This document shows, piece after piece, positions 26,495 to 35,172 of a stretch of DNA of 64,000 bases. Within the stretch, counting starts at the first letter, position 1. Each line of letters begins with the position of its first letter. Position numbers and translations under genes: made by a program. Source of the stretch: Pseudoalteromonas distincta (GTDB lineage Bacteria > Pseudomonadota > Gammaproteobacteria > Enterobacterales > Alteromonadaceae); NCBI RefSeq assembly GCF_000814675.1, contig NZ_JWIG01000013.1:20806-84805 (forward strand), read 5' to 3'. Below the pieces are notes generated by a model. The model did no database searches. It was not told the DNA's origin and worked only from the letters and a program-made list of their open reading frames with translations.

Positions 26495-27664
26495 TTAGCC
26501 TGCAACTGGGGTTTTACCCGCGCGTATATTTTTAATGCTTTTAATAAACATATAAATACAGGTAGTGATTAAACAGCCTGCTAAATAAAACACAATACCG
26601 TTGGGTGCATCAGATAAATTTGCAGCAAGCATAGGGCCAAATACCGAACCAATACTGTAACTCAAAAGCATTACCTCAGTTGCAGATACTATTTTTGCCA
26701 TTGGCAGGGAGTCGCACGCAAGTGTTATAGCAATCGGGTAAAGTGCAAAGCTGCATGCGCCTAGTATTAAGTAGCTTACTATTAATCCTGCTAAAGTGTT
26801 TGCTTGTAGTATACCCACAGCACCGGCTGCGCCTACTAAACAAAACATACCCATCAATAAGCTTTTTTCAAGCCGAGTAGATAAGTAACTCACAAGCGGC
26901 TGCACGACCATGCCGCCTAAAATAATAACCGCCATAAGTATTCCTGTGTACTGAGCTTGATCAGCTTGTGCTGAAATATACACCGGCATTAAGCCGTAAA
27001 TAGGGCCCAGTAATAAGCCCGATGCTAAGCATCCGAGCATAGCTGGGTGGCTTAATGTTTTTATTTCTTTTAGTGGTAGTTTTTCAAGGTGCTGTTTTTC
27101 GGGCTGACCTTTAGTTATTAATAAAGGGGCCAAAATAGCTAAAAATAATAACGAGGCTACAAATAAATAAGGCGTTGAACCTTCGGTGCCAAGCGGCCCT
27201 ATAGCAAGTTGACCAACCGCGCTGCCCCCATAAAGTGAGGTCATGTATAAACCCAAACGTTTAGCACGCGACTTTGCTGTGTTGGTCATTAACAACCAAG
27301 ACTCAACAACGACAAACACACCGGCAACAGCAACACCTGCTACAAATCGTGCAATTAACCAGTTAACGGTATTTGGTAGCGCAAGTTGTGCAAGCACGCT
27401 TACTATTAATAAGCTTAAAAATAATATAAAGGCGAAGCGATGACCCATTTTTACCACAATGCGCTCTATTGTGGTGGCGCCAATAAGTAAGCCAAAGTAA
27501 AAAATGCTCGCAAGCCAAGGCGCTAGGTTTTCATCAAGTTTAAATGCAGGTAACGACAGCGGAATAAGGCTCATTAAAAAGCCTGATGCAATAGCAAAAA
27601 ATGACAGCCCGATAACGGGTGCTAAAGGGTTGTTAGAGGTGCTTGTGGCGGCTGATTCGGCCAT
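26495..27664 (-). CDS. MFS transporter (YcaD-like)
   Basis: 389 aa with 12 hydrophobic segments and the MFS loop motif in altered form (VVKMGHRF between TM2 and TM3; FVAGVAVAGVFVVVESWLL in TM4). The sequence AGVFVVVESWLL and overall length match the YcaD-like group of putative efflux/uptake carriers. The substrate is unknown. Single gene converging on the M23 peptidase. Confidence 0.85.
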   Translation of the reverse strand: MAESAATSTSNNPLAPVIGLSFFAIASGFLMSLIPLSLPAFKLDENLAPWLASIFYFGLLIGATTIERIVVKMGHRFAFILFLSLLIVSVLAQLALPNTVNWLIARFVAGVAVAGVFVVVESWLLMTNTAKSRAKRLGLYMTSLYGGSAVGQLAIGPLGTEGSTPYLFVASLLFLAILAPLLITKGQPEKQHLEKLPLKEIKTLSHPAMLGCLASGLLLGPIYGLMPVYISAQADQAQYTGILMAVIILGGMVVQPLVSYLSTRLEKSLLMGMFCLVGAAGAVGILQANTLAGLIVSYLILGACSFALYPIAITLACDSLPMAKIVSATEVMLLSYSIGSVFGPMLAANLSDAPNGIVFYLAGCLITTCIYMFIKSIKNIRAGKTPVAG

Positions 27665-27916
27665 GTGTGTTTATCGACTCATCAAGGTAAATAACCACTG
27701 TTTTAGAGTTTTAGAGGTTACTTTAATAATAAAATTTGCGCGAATTTAGAGCCAAATTAAAAATAAGTAAAGTGATTTTTTATTAAACAATATAAATAAA
27801 CTTTAAAACGATCACTTTGGTAAATTATCGGATCTATTATGCTTTTTATTGTAGTTTTTTCATGTAGATATTGTTTTATATTTGTGAGCATTTATGTCTG
27901 AATAGAGTTTTTTGTA

Positions 27917-28042
27917 ATGCAAGCAGATAGGCGCATCTCGCATGCTGCACGTCACTTTTTAAAGTTTTCGCAGCAGCACGTAGAGCAATATTTAAATACG
28001 CAGTGGGTGCGTAATGAATTACATAACTTAGATTTAAACTAG
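27917..28042 (+). CDS. Possible 41-aa peptide
   Basis: An ATG-TAG frame for a 41-residue Gln/His/Arg-rich helical peptide (SHAARHFLKFSQQHVEQYLN). It fills the gap between the divergent MFS start and the LacI stop. No strong Shine-Dalgarno. It could equally be the 3' remnant of a lost gene. Included because the stretch reads like protein sequence rather than random AT-rich DNA. Confidence 0.3.
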   Translation: MQADRRISHAARHFLKFSQQHVEQYLNTQWVRNELHNLDLN

Positions 28043-28061
28043 ATTTAAATTCGGTTTAAAG

Positions 28062-29063
28062 TTAATTAATATCCGGTGTTGAGTCTCTTAAAATAAGCTT
28101 TGGCTGAAACACGTGCTTTACTGTTATGCCGCTTTTTTTATAAATGTCTTTAAGTACTAAGTTAGCCGCAGCTCGGCCCATTTCGGGAACTGGGTTATCT
28201 ATAGTAGTCAGTGTTGGGTAGAGGTAATTGGTAAAAATTACGTTATCGAACCCAATAATGGCTAAATCTTTTGGTAGGTTAAAACCGTGTTCGCGGGCGT
28301 ATTTCATAGCACCCGATGCCATTTCGTCATTGGCACATACAAGGGCGGTTATTTGCGCTTTATTTTGAATAAAATGCCTTAAGCCGTCGCTGCCGCCGGT
28401 TTCTTTAAAGTCGCCTATGTAAAATAAGTTTTCGTCAAAGGTTAGGTTGTACTCTGCTAGGGCTTGTTTGTGACCTTTTAAACGATTTGACGCGTCTTCT
28501 TTAAACTGCGGGCCTGCTATGTAAGCAATGTTTTTATGACCTTTGTTGATCATGGCTTTAGTGGCTAAGTAGCCGCCCATTACGTTATCGAGGCTAATGC
28601 AGTTTTCTTCAATTTCTTTAACGTAGCGGCTCATTAAGTAAATAGGGGTTTTGCCTTTACTTAACTCAATTAGGTACTCGTTTGATACCGCTTCTACGTG
28701 GGCAATAATAGCGTCGCAATTACGGCCTATTAAAAATTCAAAGCCGCTTTTTTCTTTTTTCTCGTCACTGTGCCCAGGGGTAATAATAACGTGTTTACCC
28801 GCAATACGAAGGTGCTCTTCAATGGCTGACATCATTTGACCAAAAAACGGACCATCCAACTCAGAAACTAAAATACCGACGCTGTTTGTAGTGCTTGACG
28901 CCAAAGAGCGAGCAATAGAACTTGGCTGATAGCCTAGCTCTTTCATTGCTTCTAATACCTTTTTTTTAGTTTTTTTGCTTACGTAGTCGTTGTCGTTAAG
29001 TACCCTTGAAACAGTTGATAAAGACACACCTGCCATTTCTGATACTTGATAAATTGTCGCCAT
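28062..29063 (-). CDS. LacI-family repressor of the beta-glucoside locus
   Basis: 333 aa. The N-terminal LacI helix-turn-helix is TIYQVSEMAGVSLSTVSRVL with the hinge YQPSSIARSLA. A periplasmic-binding-protein-like sugar domain follows. It is the third gene of the minus-strand operon GH1 - GPH symporter - lacI, so it is probably autoregulated. The palindrome GGAAGCGCTTCC occurs four times in this locus and nowhere else noticed in the window. It has the CpG-centred form expected of a LacI-family site, so this protein is its likely reader. The inducer is probably a beta-glucoside or glucose. Confidence 0.92.
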   Translation of the reverse strand: MATIYQVSEMAGVSLSTVSRVLNDNDYVSKKTKKKVLEAMKELGYQPSSIARSLASSTTNSVGILVSELDGPFFGQMMSAIEEHLRIAGKHVIITPGHSDEKKEKSGFEFLIGRNCDAIIAHVEAVSNEYLIELSKGKTPIYLMSRYVKEIEENCISLDNVMGGYLATKAMINKGHKNIAYIAGPQFKEDASNRLKGHKQALAEYNLTFDENLFYIGDFKETGGSDGLRHFIQNKAQITALVCANDEMASGAMKYAREHGFNLPKDLAIIGFDNVIFTNYLYPTLTTIDNPVPEMGRAAANLVLKDIYKKSGITVKHVFQPKLILRDSTPDIN

Positions 29064-29139
29064 TGATGTCCTAGCTTATATGTATTTTTACTCGCACTTT
29101 ATAAAAAATATAAAGTGCGAAGGGTCATTAAAAGTTAAT

Positions 29140-30666
29140 TTACACATTACTGCGTCTAATTGCTAAGTCTTCTGTTATTTTTTGCGTCATCGCTGAGGTA
29201 AGCGGATAAATAAGCATCAATGCGGCGCCTAAAAAAGCAAATGCGGCAGGTATCCAGCTCATAAGTAGCTGCATACCAGGTAAGGCTTGTGTAATTGTTA
29301 GCTCATCCATACCGTTATAGCCGTAGCCTGCAAGTACCACTAATACTAATGCACCTGCAAAACCACCACCGGTTTTTTGTACAAATGTACCCGCAGAATA
29401 AATAAGGCCTGTAGCGCGACGTTTGTTTTTCCACTCTGAATAATCGGCTGAATCACCAAGCATACTAAAAAATAATGTTGGCATCATCGCGGCAAAAAAT
29501 TCAGCAGCGCAACCAAAGGTAAATACAGCAACCAGGTTATCACTAGGTACCCAGTAAAATGCAGTAGTGAGTATGCCGCTTAGCATTAATGATGCAATAA
29601 ATAGGTTTCGTTTACCCATAATTTCGGCCAGTTTACCTGTGGCAAGTGCGCCTAATATAGATACAACCAATAAAGCAATAAAGTATTGCCCAGCCATGAG
29701 TTCATTGGCTACGTGGTACTTAAAGTAGTACGCAATTACACCGTATTTTATGCCATTAAACATCATGGTTAAAAAACCAATGCCGAGTAATACTAACCAA
29801 GGTTTGTTGGTCAGAAGATCAACCATGTCGCGCTGTGATCCCGTTAAGCTTTGTTTATCTTTATTGAGCAATTTTTTAATAACGAATGTCATTGCAGTCA
29901 TAACAAGGGCAAAAAATACGCCGCTGTATAAATCGCGGTAATAAAAAAACAGGGTGGTAGCAAGCAAAGGTAGGATTATAAATGGCAGGCTTTTGGTTAA
30001 ATCAAACAACTCTGATTTTAAATTGCCTTCATTTGAGGCGTGCGGTGTTACACGCTCTTTGGTGGTCGCAAACGTTATAATCATTAAAATAATAAGTAAG
30101 CTGGCAAATAGGTACATAGTAAGCTGATAGCCTTTGGCATCGTCGCCGCCACCAAAAAAAGCTACTAGCTCAGGTAAAAAACCCATAACCAATAAGCCAC
30201 CCGTAAACGCACCTGCAAACCTAAAACCAGAGAGCTTTGTGCGCTCTGTATCGTCTGGTGTCATTACGCCCATAAGTGCCGAGTAGGGCACGTTACTTAC
30301 GGTGTAAGCAAGCGTTAAACCTATATAAGTTACGTAGGCATAAATAAGTTTGTTGGTGGTGCTAAAGTCGGGTGTAGTAAAACACAACACCATAAACAAG
30401 CCCAAAAATGGTGCCGAGTAGAGTATCCATGGGCGAAATTTACCAAAGCGCGACTGCGTTCTATCGGCAATCATACCCATAATAATATCGGTTACGCCAT
30501 CAGATAGCCTTACCACCAAAAACAACATGGCAGCGGCGGCTGCCGATATGCCAAATGTATCGGTGTAAAACACCGCTAAATAAGCAAGCGCGCCGCGCCA
30601 TACTAAGTTAGCGCCGGCATCGCCCATGGCGTAACCGACTTTTTCGTATAAAGGGAGTTTGTTCAC
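29140..30666 (-). CDS. GPH-family sugar:cation symporter
   Basis: 508 aa, 12 hydrophobic segments. The MelB-type opening KVGYAMGDAGANLVWRGALA and the loop RLSDGVTDIIMGMIADRT are diagnostic of glycoside-pentoside-hexuronide symporters. It is slightly longer than MelB because of an inserted loop around residues 250-290. Next to GH1 (32-bp gap) and upstream of lacI. It would import the disaccharides or short glucosides that GH1 cleaves in the cytoplasm. Confidence 0.92.
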   Translation of the reverse strand: MNKLPLYEKVGYAMGDAGANLVWRGALAYLAVFYTDTFGISAAAAAMLFLVVRLSDGVTDIIMGMIADRTQSRFGKFRPWILYSAPFLGLFMVLCFTTPDFSTTNKLIYAYVTYIGLTLAYTVSNVPYSALMGVMTPDDTERTKLSGFRFAGAFTGGLLVMGFLPELVAFFGGGDDAKGYQLTMYLFASLLIILMIITFATTKERVTPHASNEGNLKSELFDLTKSLPFIILPLLATTLFFYYRDLYSGVFFALVMTAMTFVIKKLLNKDKQSLTGSQRDMVDLLTNKPWLVLLGIGFLTMMFNGIKYGVIAYYFKYHVANELMAGQYFIALLVVSILGALATGKLAEIMGKRNLFIASLMLSGILTTAFYWVPSDNLVAVFTFGCAAEFFAAMMPTLFFSMLGDSADYSEWKNKRRATGLIYSAGTFVQKTGGGFAGALVLVVLAGYGYNGMDELTITQALPGMQLLMSWIPAAFAFLGAALMLIYPLTSAMTQKITEDLAIRRSNV

Positions 30667-30698
30667 AGTGTGTGTTCTTATTGTTATAAGCCGATAAA

Positions 30699-32027
30699 TT
30701 ATCGGCTAGTTATTAGGTTACTGTACGCTTTACCGCTGGCTTTAACAGTTCGTTTTTGTGTGTTGTAGTCTACGTGTACTATTCCAAAGCGCTTTAAATA
30801 TCCCTCTGCCCATTCAAAGTTATCCATTAGGCTCCACGCAAAGTAACCATGTACTTTTACGCCTTGCTCAGTTGCGTTATGTAGGGCATTTAAATGCTCG
30901 TGGTAATATTCAATACGGTCGTTATCTTTGATTTCACCGTCTTTAAATTCGTCAGCCATGGCTGCGCCGTTTTCGGTAATATAAATAGGCGGTAGGGTGT
31001 ATTTTTCGTTTAACGATACAAGTAATTCTGTCAGCGCTTTAGGGTAAATTTCCCAGCCAATATCGGTCATTGGCGCTTTATGTGGCAGCTCATGGTAAAA
31101 GTCGGTTTCGCTTGCTTGATAATGCATGCGGGTATAAAAGTTAACCCCTAGGTAATCTAGCGGTTGAGCAATTATTTCCATGTCGCCATCTAAAATATCT
31201 GGGCGGTGGGCTTTAGGTAATTGCTTAATAATATCAGGGTATTTACCTTGCATTACAGGTTGCATGTACCATTGGTTTATATAGTCATCAGCAAATGCAG
31301 TGGCTTTTAAATCGTCTTCACTTTGGGTAACGGAGTAACAAGGCGTAAAGTTAAGTACAATACCGTTTAGCGTATTTGGGCTATTTTTAGCAAGTACTTG
31401 CATAGCTAAACCGTGACCTAGTAATAAGTGGTGCGCGGCTTTACGACCAAACTCGCGACCTACTATGCCAGGCGCATGTACGCCTATTTCGTAACCTAAG
31501 TAAGAGCTGCAAAACGGCTCGTTTAAGGTAGCGTAAGAGTGCACACGCTCCCCAAATGCTTTGGTAATTAAATCTGTGTAATGTGCAAATTCGTAAGCGG
31601 TGTTACGGTTTAGCCAACCGCCTTCGTCTTCAATATGTTGTGGTAAATCCCAGTGGTACAGCGTTACAAAAGCTTTAATGTTACGACGTTTTAATTCATC
31701 TAAAATGTCGGTATAAAACTTAACGCCTGTCGGGTTTAAGTGACCGCTTTTAGTCATTACGCGCGGCCACGAAATCGAAAGTCTGTAAGCGTCTACACCT
31801 AATGATTCAATTAAGTTTATATCGTCTTTCCAGCGAGTGTAGTGCTCGCAGGCTACATCGCCATTTGAATTATCGACTATTTTGCCTTCTTTACTGCAAA
31901 AGGTATCCCAAATACATGGCAGGCGATCAGCTGCGCCACCTTCAATTTGAAATGAGGCCGTAGCTACACCATAAGTAAAATTTTTGGCTAAAAGTGGTGA
32001 GCCACTAGGTAAAGATAATTGTTTCAT
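30699..32027 (-). CDS. GH1 beta-glucosidase
   Basis: 442 aa, cytoplasmic family GH1 enzyme. The acid/base is E170 in TLNEPFC and the nucleophile is E352 in YITENGAA. N-terminal FTYGVATASFQIEGG and C-terminal WSLMDNFEWAEGY are family signatures. The frame is open for 34 more codons upstream, but that stretch contains the LacI operator at 32096-32109, so it is promoter and not coding. The ATG at 32027 has AGAGG upstream. First gene of the GH1-GPH-lacI operon. It hydrolyses imported beta-glucosides to glucose. Confidence 0.95.
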   Translation of the reverse strand: MKQLSLPSGSPLLAKNFTYGVATASFQIEGGAADRLPCIWDTFCSKEGKIVDNSNGDVACEHYTRWKDDINLIESLGVDAYRLSISWPRVMTKSGHLNPTGVKFYTDILDELKRRNIKAFVTLYHWDLPQHIEDEGGWLNRNTAYEFAHYTDLITKAFGERVHSYATLNEPFCSSYLGYEIGVHAPGIVGREFGRKAAHHLLLGHGLAMQVLAKNSPNTLNGIVLNFTPCYSVTQSEDDLKATAFADDYINQWYMQPVMQGKYPDIIKQLPKAHRPDILDGDMEIIAQPLDYLGVNFYTRMHYQASETDFYHELPHKAPMTDIGWEIYPKALTELLVSLNEKYTLPPIYITENGAAMADEFKDGEIKDNDRIEYYHEHLNALHNATEQGVKVHGYFAWSLMDNFEWAEGYLKRFGIVHVDYNTQKRTVKASGKAYSNLITSR

Positions 32028-32095
32028 TAAGAGAAAACCTCTGCTTCTTTTTTGGTAAAGTTTGCTTTGTATAGAGCGTATATTAAATTCATTAT

Positions 32096-32109
32096 TGGAA
32101 GCGCTTCCA
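32096..32109. promoter_or_regulatory. LacI-type operator 1 (GH1/GH3 divergent promoter)
   Basis: TGGAAGCGCTTCCA, a perfect 14-bp palindrome, 69 bp upstream of the GH1 start. Confidence 0.85.
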
Positions 32110-32153
32110 TATTTAATTTGATTAATCACTAAGTATGGTATTTAATAACTTTA

Positions 32154-32167
32154 AGGAAGCGCTTCCA
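32154..32167. promoter_or_regulatory. LacI-type operator 2 (GH1/GH3 divergent promoter)
   Basis: AGGAAGCGCTTCCA, the same palindrome with one outer mismatch. It lies 58 bp from operator 1 and 100 bp upstream of the GH3 start. Confidence 0.82.
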
Positions 32168-32266
32168 TATTTAGGTTAGTGGCTATTGTTAAACAGGTCA
32201 ATAGTTAAATTTAAATAACAAATGGGCGCTCACAAAATCACACTGACACAACACAGGGCTATAAAA

Positions 32267-34843
32267 ATGAAAAAAAGCTTAAACACTAACAGGTTACACA
32301 TGATCCCCATTTTAATTGGAGGATTGTGCGTTTTAAGTGGGTGTAATAAACAAGAGATTAACGCAAATAATAGCCAAAGCGCCGTAGTCAAAAAGACTGA
32401 GCATGAGCAAGGTGATTTATCACTTTGGCCAACCCTTAAAAGTAAGGTAGTTAAAACCCCTGAAATTGAAAATACAATTGCACAGTATTTAAAAACAATG
32501 ACACTTGAGCAAAAAGTAGCGCAGATGATCCAACCTGAAATTCGCGATATTAGTGTTGAAGATATGCGCAAATACGGTTTTGGTTCGTATTTAAATGGCG
32601 GTGGCTCGTTCCCGAATGCTAATAAGCATGCAACGCCTGCAGATTGGATAACACTTGCTGAGAGCATGTACCAAGCCTCGGTTGATGACTCAATTGATGG
32701 CAGTAAAATTCCGACCATGTGGGGCACCGATGCCGTACATGGCCATAATAATGTGATTGGGGCGACGTTATTTCCGCACAATATTGGTTTAGGTGCTGCT
32801 AATAACCCCGCATTAATTGAGCGCATTGCAGCAGCTACTGCAATAGAGGTAATGGCAACAGGCATAGACTGGGTGTTTGCACCGACTGTTGCGGTTGTGC
32901 GCGATGACCGATGGGGCCGAACGTACGAAGGCTACTCAGAAGACCCTGCAATTGTACGTGAGTATTCAGCCGCAATTGTAAACGGATTGCAAGGCAGAGC
33001 CGATGAAGACTTTTTAAGTGACAAACGCGTAATTAGTACTGTTAAGCACTTTTTAGGCGATGGCGGCACCGTAGATGGTGACGATCAAGGCGATAACATT
33101 GATAGCGAAGAGACGTTATATAACATTCATGCGCAAGGTTATATAGGTGGCTTAACCGCAGGTAGTCAGTCGGTTATGGCATCGTTTAATAGCTGGAATG
33201 GTAAAAAAAATCACGGCAATAAATACTTACTTACCGATGTATTAAAAACAAAAATGGGTTTTGATGGCTTTGTTGTAGGAGATTGGAACGGACACGGACA
33301 AGTTGCAGGCTGTACAAATGAAAGTTGCCCGCAGGCTGTTAATGCGGGGCTTGATATTTTTATGGTGCCAACGGGTGCTTGGAAACCACTTTATGAAAAT
33401 ACAATTAAACAAGTAAAAGCGGGCACAATAAAAATGGCGCGAATAGATGACGCCGTGGCACGTATTTTACGCGTTAAATTACGTGCAGGTTTATTTGATA
33501 AACCAAGCCCTGCAAATCGAAAATATTCAGGTAAATTAAAACTAATAGGTGCGCCAGCACATCGCGATATTGCCCGCCAAGCGGTACAAGAGTCGTTAGT
33601 ACTGCTTAAAAACAACAACCATTTATTACCGCTTAACCCATCAAGCAACATACTCATAGCAGGCGATGCGGCCGATAACATAGGCAAGCAATCGGGTGGT
33701 TGGAGTATTACGTGGCAGGGAACTAATAATCAAAATGCTGATTTTCCTGGGGCAACCTCTATTTATGCGGGGCTAAAAATGCAAATAGAGGCTGCTGGCG
33801 GTAACGCTATTTTAAGCCCAACGGGTGAATTTAATACCAAACCCGATGTAGCCATTGTTGTATTTGGTGAAGAACCGTACGCAGAGGGGCATGGCGATAA
33901 AGACAACCTTGAGTTTGAACGTAACAATAAACGCTCTCTTAAAATATTAATAACATTAAAGCAGCAAAATATACCGGTTGTTTCTGTGTTTATAACGGGC
34001 AGACCAATGTGGGTTAACAGCGAGCTTAACGCGTCAGATGCATTTGTAGCAGCATGGCTTCCTGGCACTGAAGGGCAAGGCATTGCAGATGTTTTACTAG
34101 CGGATGAAAATGGGAAGGTACAATACGACTTTAAAGGTAAGTTGTCTTTCTCGTGGCCTAAATCGCCACTTCAAACCGCAGTAAATAAGGGCGATGCTGA
34201 TTACTCGCCATTATTACCCTATGGCTTTGGCTTAACGTATAAAGATGAAAGTACGCTTGGCAATAATCTAAATGAAGACTCAGGTGTTGATATTAGTAAC
34301 CTTGCGCCGTTATCTATATTTAATGGCAGTTTTAAAACACCGTGGCGTTTGTTTTTAAATTCAAACAGCGAGCAGCACCAAGTAGCAAGTAACAGTGTAA
34401 AGCTCGGCGGCATTACTTATCGCACTGAAGACAAAGCGATTCAAGAAGATGCGATGCAATTTAATTTTGATGGCACTGCAGCCAGCTATATCGAAATTAA
34501 TAGTAACTTTACCGAAGACAAAGTGGCCTACATTGAAGCAAATTCAGCCCTTAGATTTAGCTATAAAGTAAACCAAATACCTAGCTCACAGACATACCTT
34601 GCAATGAAATGCGAACAAGGCTGTGGTGGCGAGCTTGATATTACCAATGAGCTTAAAAATGCTGATTTAAATAAATGGCAAACCATGAGTATAGATTTAA
34701 CGTGTTTTGCTAAAAAGGGTGTTGATTTTGCCGGAGTAACCAGCCCTTTTATTATTAAAACGGCAGGAGAGCTTAGCGTTTCAGTTGCAGGTATTAGCTT
34801 TGAACCACAAGGCGCTGAAACAGCAAAAATAAAGTGTGAGTAG
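32267..34843 (+). CDS. GH3 exo-beta-glucanase lipoprotein (ExoP-like)
   Basis: 858 aa from the ATG at 32267 (AGGG upstream; the 15 codons before it are leader). Lipoprotein signal peptide with lipobox CVLSGC. GH3 domains: TIM barrel with MWGTDAVHGHNN and TVKHFLGDGG, nucleophile D339 in VVGDWNGHG, then the alpha/beta sandwich and FnIII-like region. An extra C-terminal beta-sandwich of ~180 aa starts near residue 670. The same architecture is known for the exo-1,3/1,4-beta-glucanase ExoP of a Pseudoalteromonas strain. As an outer-membrane lipoprotein it would trim oligoglucosides to glucose outside the cytoplasm. Divergent from GH1 and under the same operators. Confidence 0.94.
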   Translation: MKKSLNTNRLHMIPILIGGLCVLSGCNKQEINANNSQSAVVKKTEHEQGDLSLWPTLKSKVVKTPEIENTIAQYLKTMTLEQKVAQMIQPEIRDISVEDMRKYGFGSYLNGGGSFPNANKHATPADWITLAESMYQASVDDSIDGSKIPTMWGTDAVHGHNNVIGATLFPHNIGLGAANNPALIERIAAATAIEVMATGIDWVFAPTVAVVRDDRWGRTYEGYSEDPAIVREYSAAIVNGLQGRADEDFLSDKRVISTVKHFLGDGGTVDGDDQGDNIDSEETLYNIHAQGYIGGLTAGSQSVMASFNSWNGKKNHGNKYLLTDVLKTKMGFDGFVVGDWNGHGQVAGCTNESCPQAVNAGLDIFMVPTGAWKPLYENTIKQVKAGTIKMARIDDAVARILRVKLRAGLFDKPSPANRKYSGKLKLIGAPAHRDIARQAVQESLVLLKNNNHLLPLNPSSNILIAGDAADNIGKQSGGWSITWQGTNNQNADFPGATSIYAGLKMQIEAAGGNAILSPTGEFNTKPDVAIVVFGEEPYAEGHGDKDNLEFERNNKRSLKILITLKQQNIPVVSVFITGRPMWVNSELNASDAFVAAWLPGTEGQGIADVLLADENGKVQYDFKGKLSFSWPKSPLQTAVNKGDADYSPLLPYGFGLTYKDESTLGNNLNEDSGVDISNLAPLSIFNGSFKTPWRLFLNSNSEQHQVASNSVKLGGITYRTEDKAIQEDAMQFNFDGTAASYIEINSNFTEDKVAYIEANSALRFSYKVNQIPSSQTYLAMKCEQGCGGELDITNELKNADLNKWQTMSIDLTCFAKKGVDFAGVTSPFIIKTAGELSVSVAGISFEPQGAETAKIKCE

Positions 34844-34882
34844 TAGAGTGCTTATAAGTTAAGTTTATTGTGTGTTGTCTCA

Positions 34883-35167
34883 AAGCCCTAAGGGCGTGTT
34901 GATCTTTGTGGATTGAAATTTGTTCAATCTAGGGGCAATTTAATCGCGGCGCGAGGTTTGTAACCTAGTGGGCTAAGTAAAAACCGAGCAACAAAGAGTA
35001 AATTGCCCCTAGGCAGAACCCTACGGGCAGCGCATGTTTGACATTTATGCTACGTTATCGCCTATTTATGGGGAATAACCACACTACATAGGCTCTGCCT
35101 TGCCTAAAAACCAAACATACTGCTGCAAATTCAACCACCAAAGAACAACACGCCCTAATAAGGGCTT
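34883..35167. repeat. ~285-bp inverted-repeat (MITE-like) element
   Basis: The ends are inverted copies of each other. The left end reads AAGCCCTAAGGGCGTGTTG and then TCTTTG. The right end, inverted, reads AAGCCCTTATTAGGGCGTG and then TTCTTTG. An inner inverted pair, CTAGGGGCAATTTA / TAAATTGCCCCTAG, lies at about 34929 and 35000. It has no ORF. A degenerate relative of its right half is at 61590. Non-autonomous mobile element or structured extragenic repeat. Confidence 0.75.
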
Positions 35168-35172
35168 TTTTT
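35150..35172 (+). terminator. Terminator formed by the right end of the inverted-repeat element
   Basis: Hairpin GCCCT-AATA-AGGGC followed by seven T, ending at the stop codon of the convergent halogenase-like gene. It appears to serve the GH3 transcript. Confidence 0.8.

Noticed and set aside
32230..32865. 211-aa minus-strand ORF opposite the GH3 gene
   Set aside because: It overlaps the well-supported GH3 lipoprotein on the other strand and its translation is an anti-sense pattern rich in Ser, Leu and Cys.
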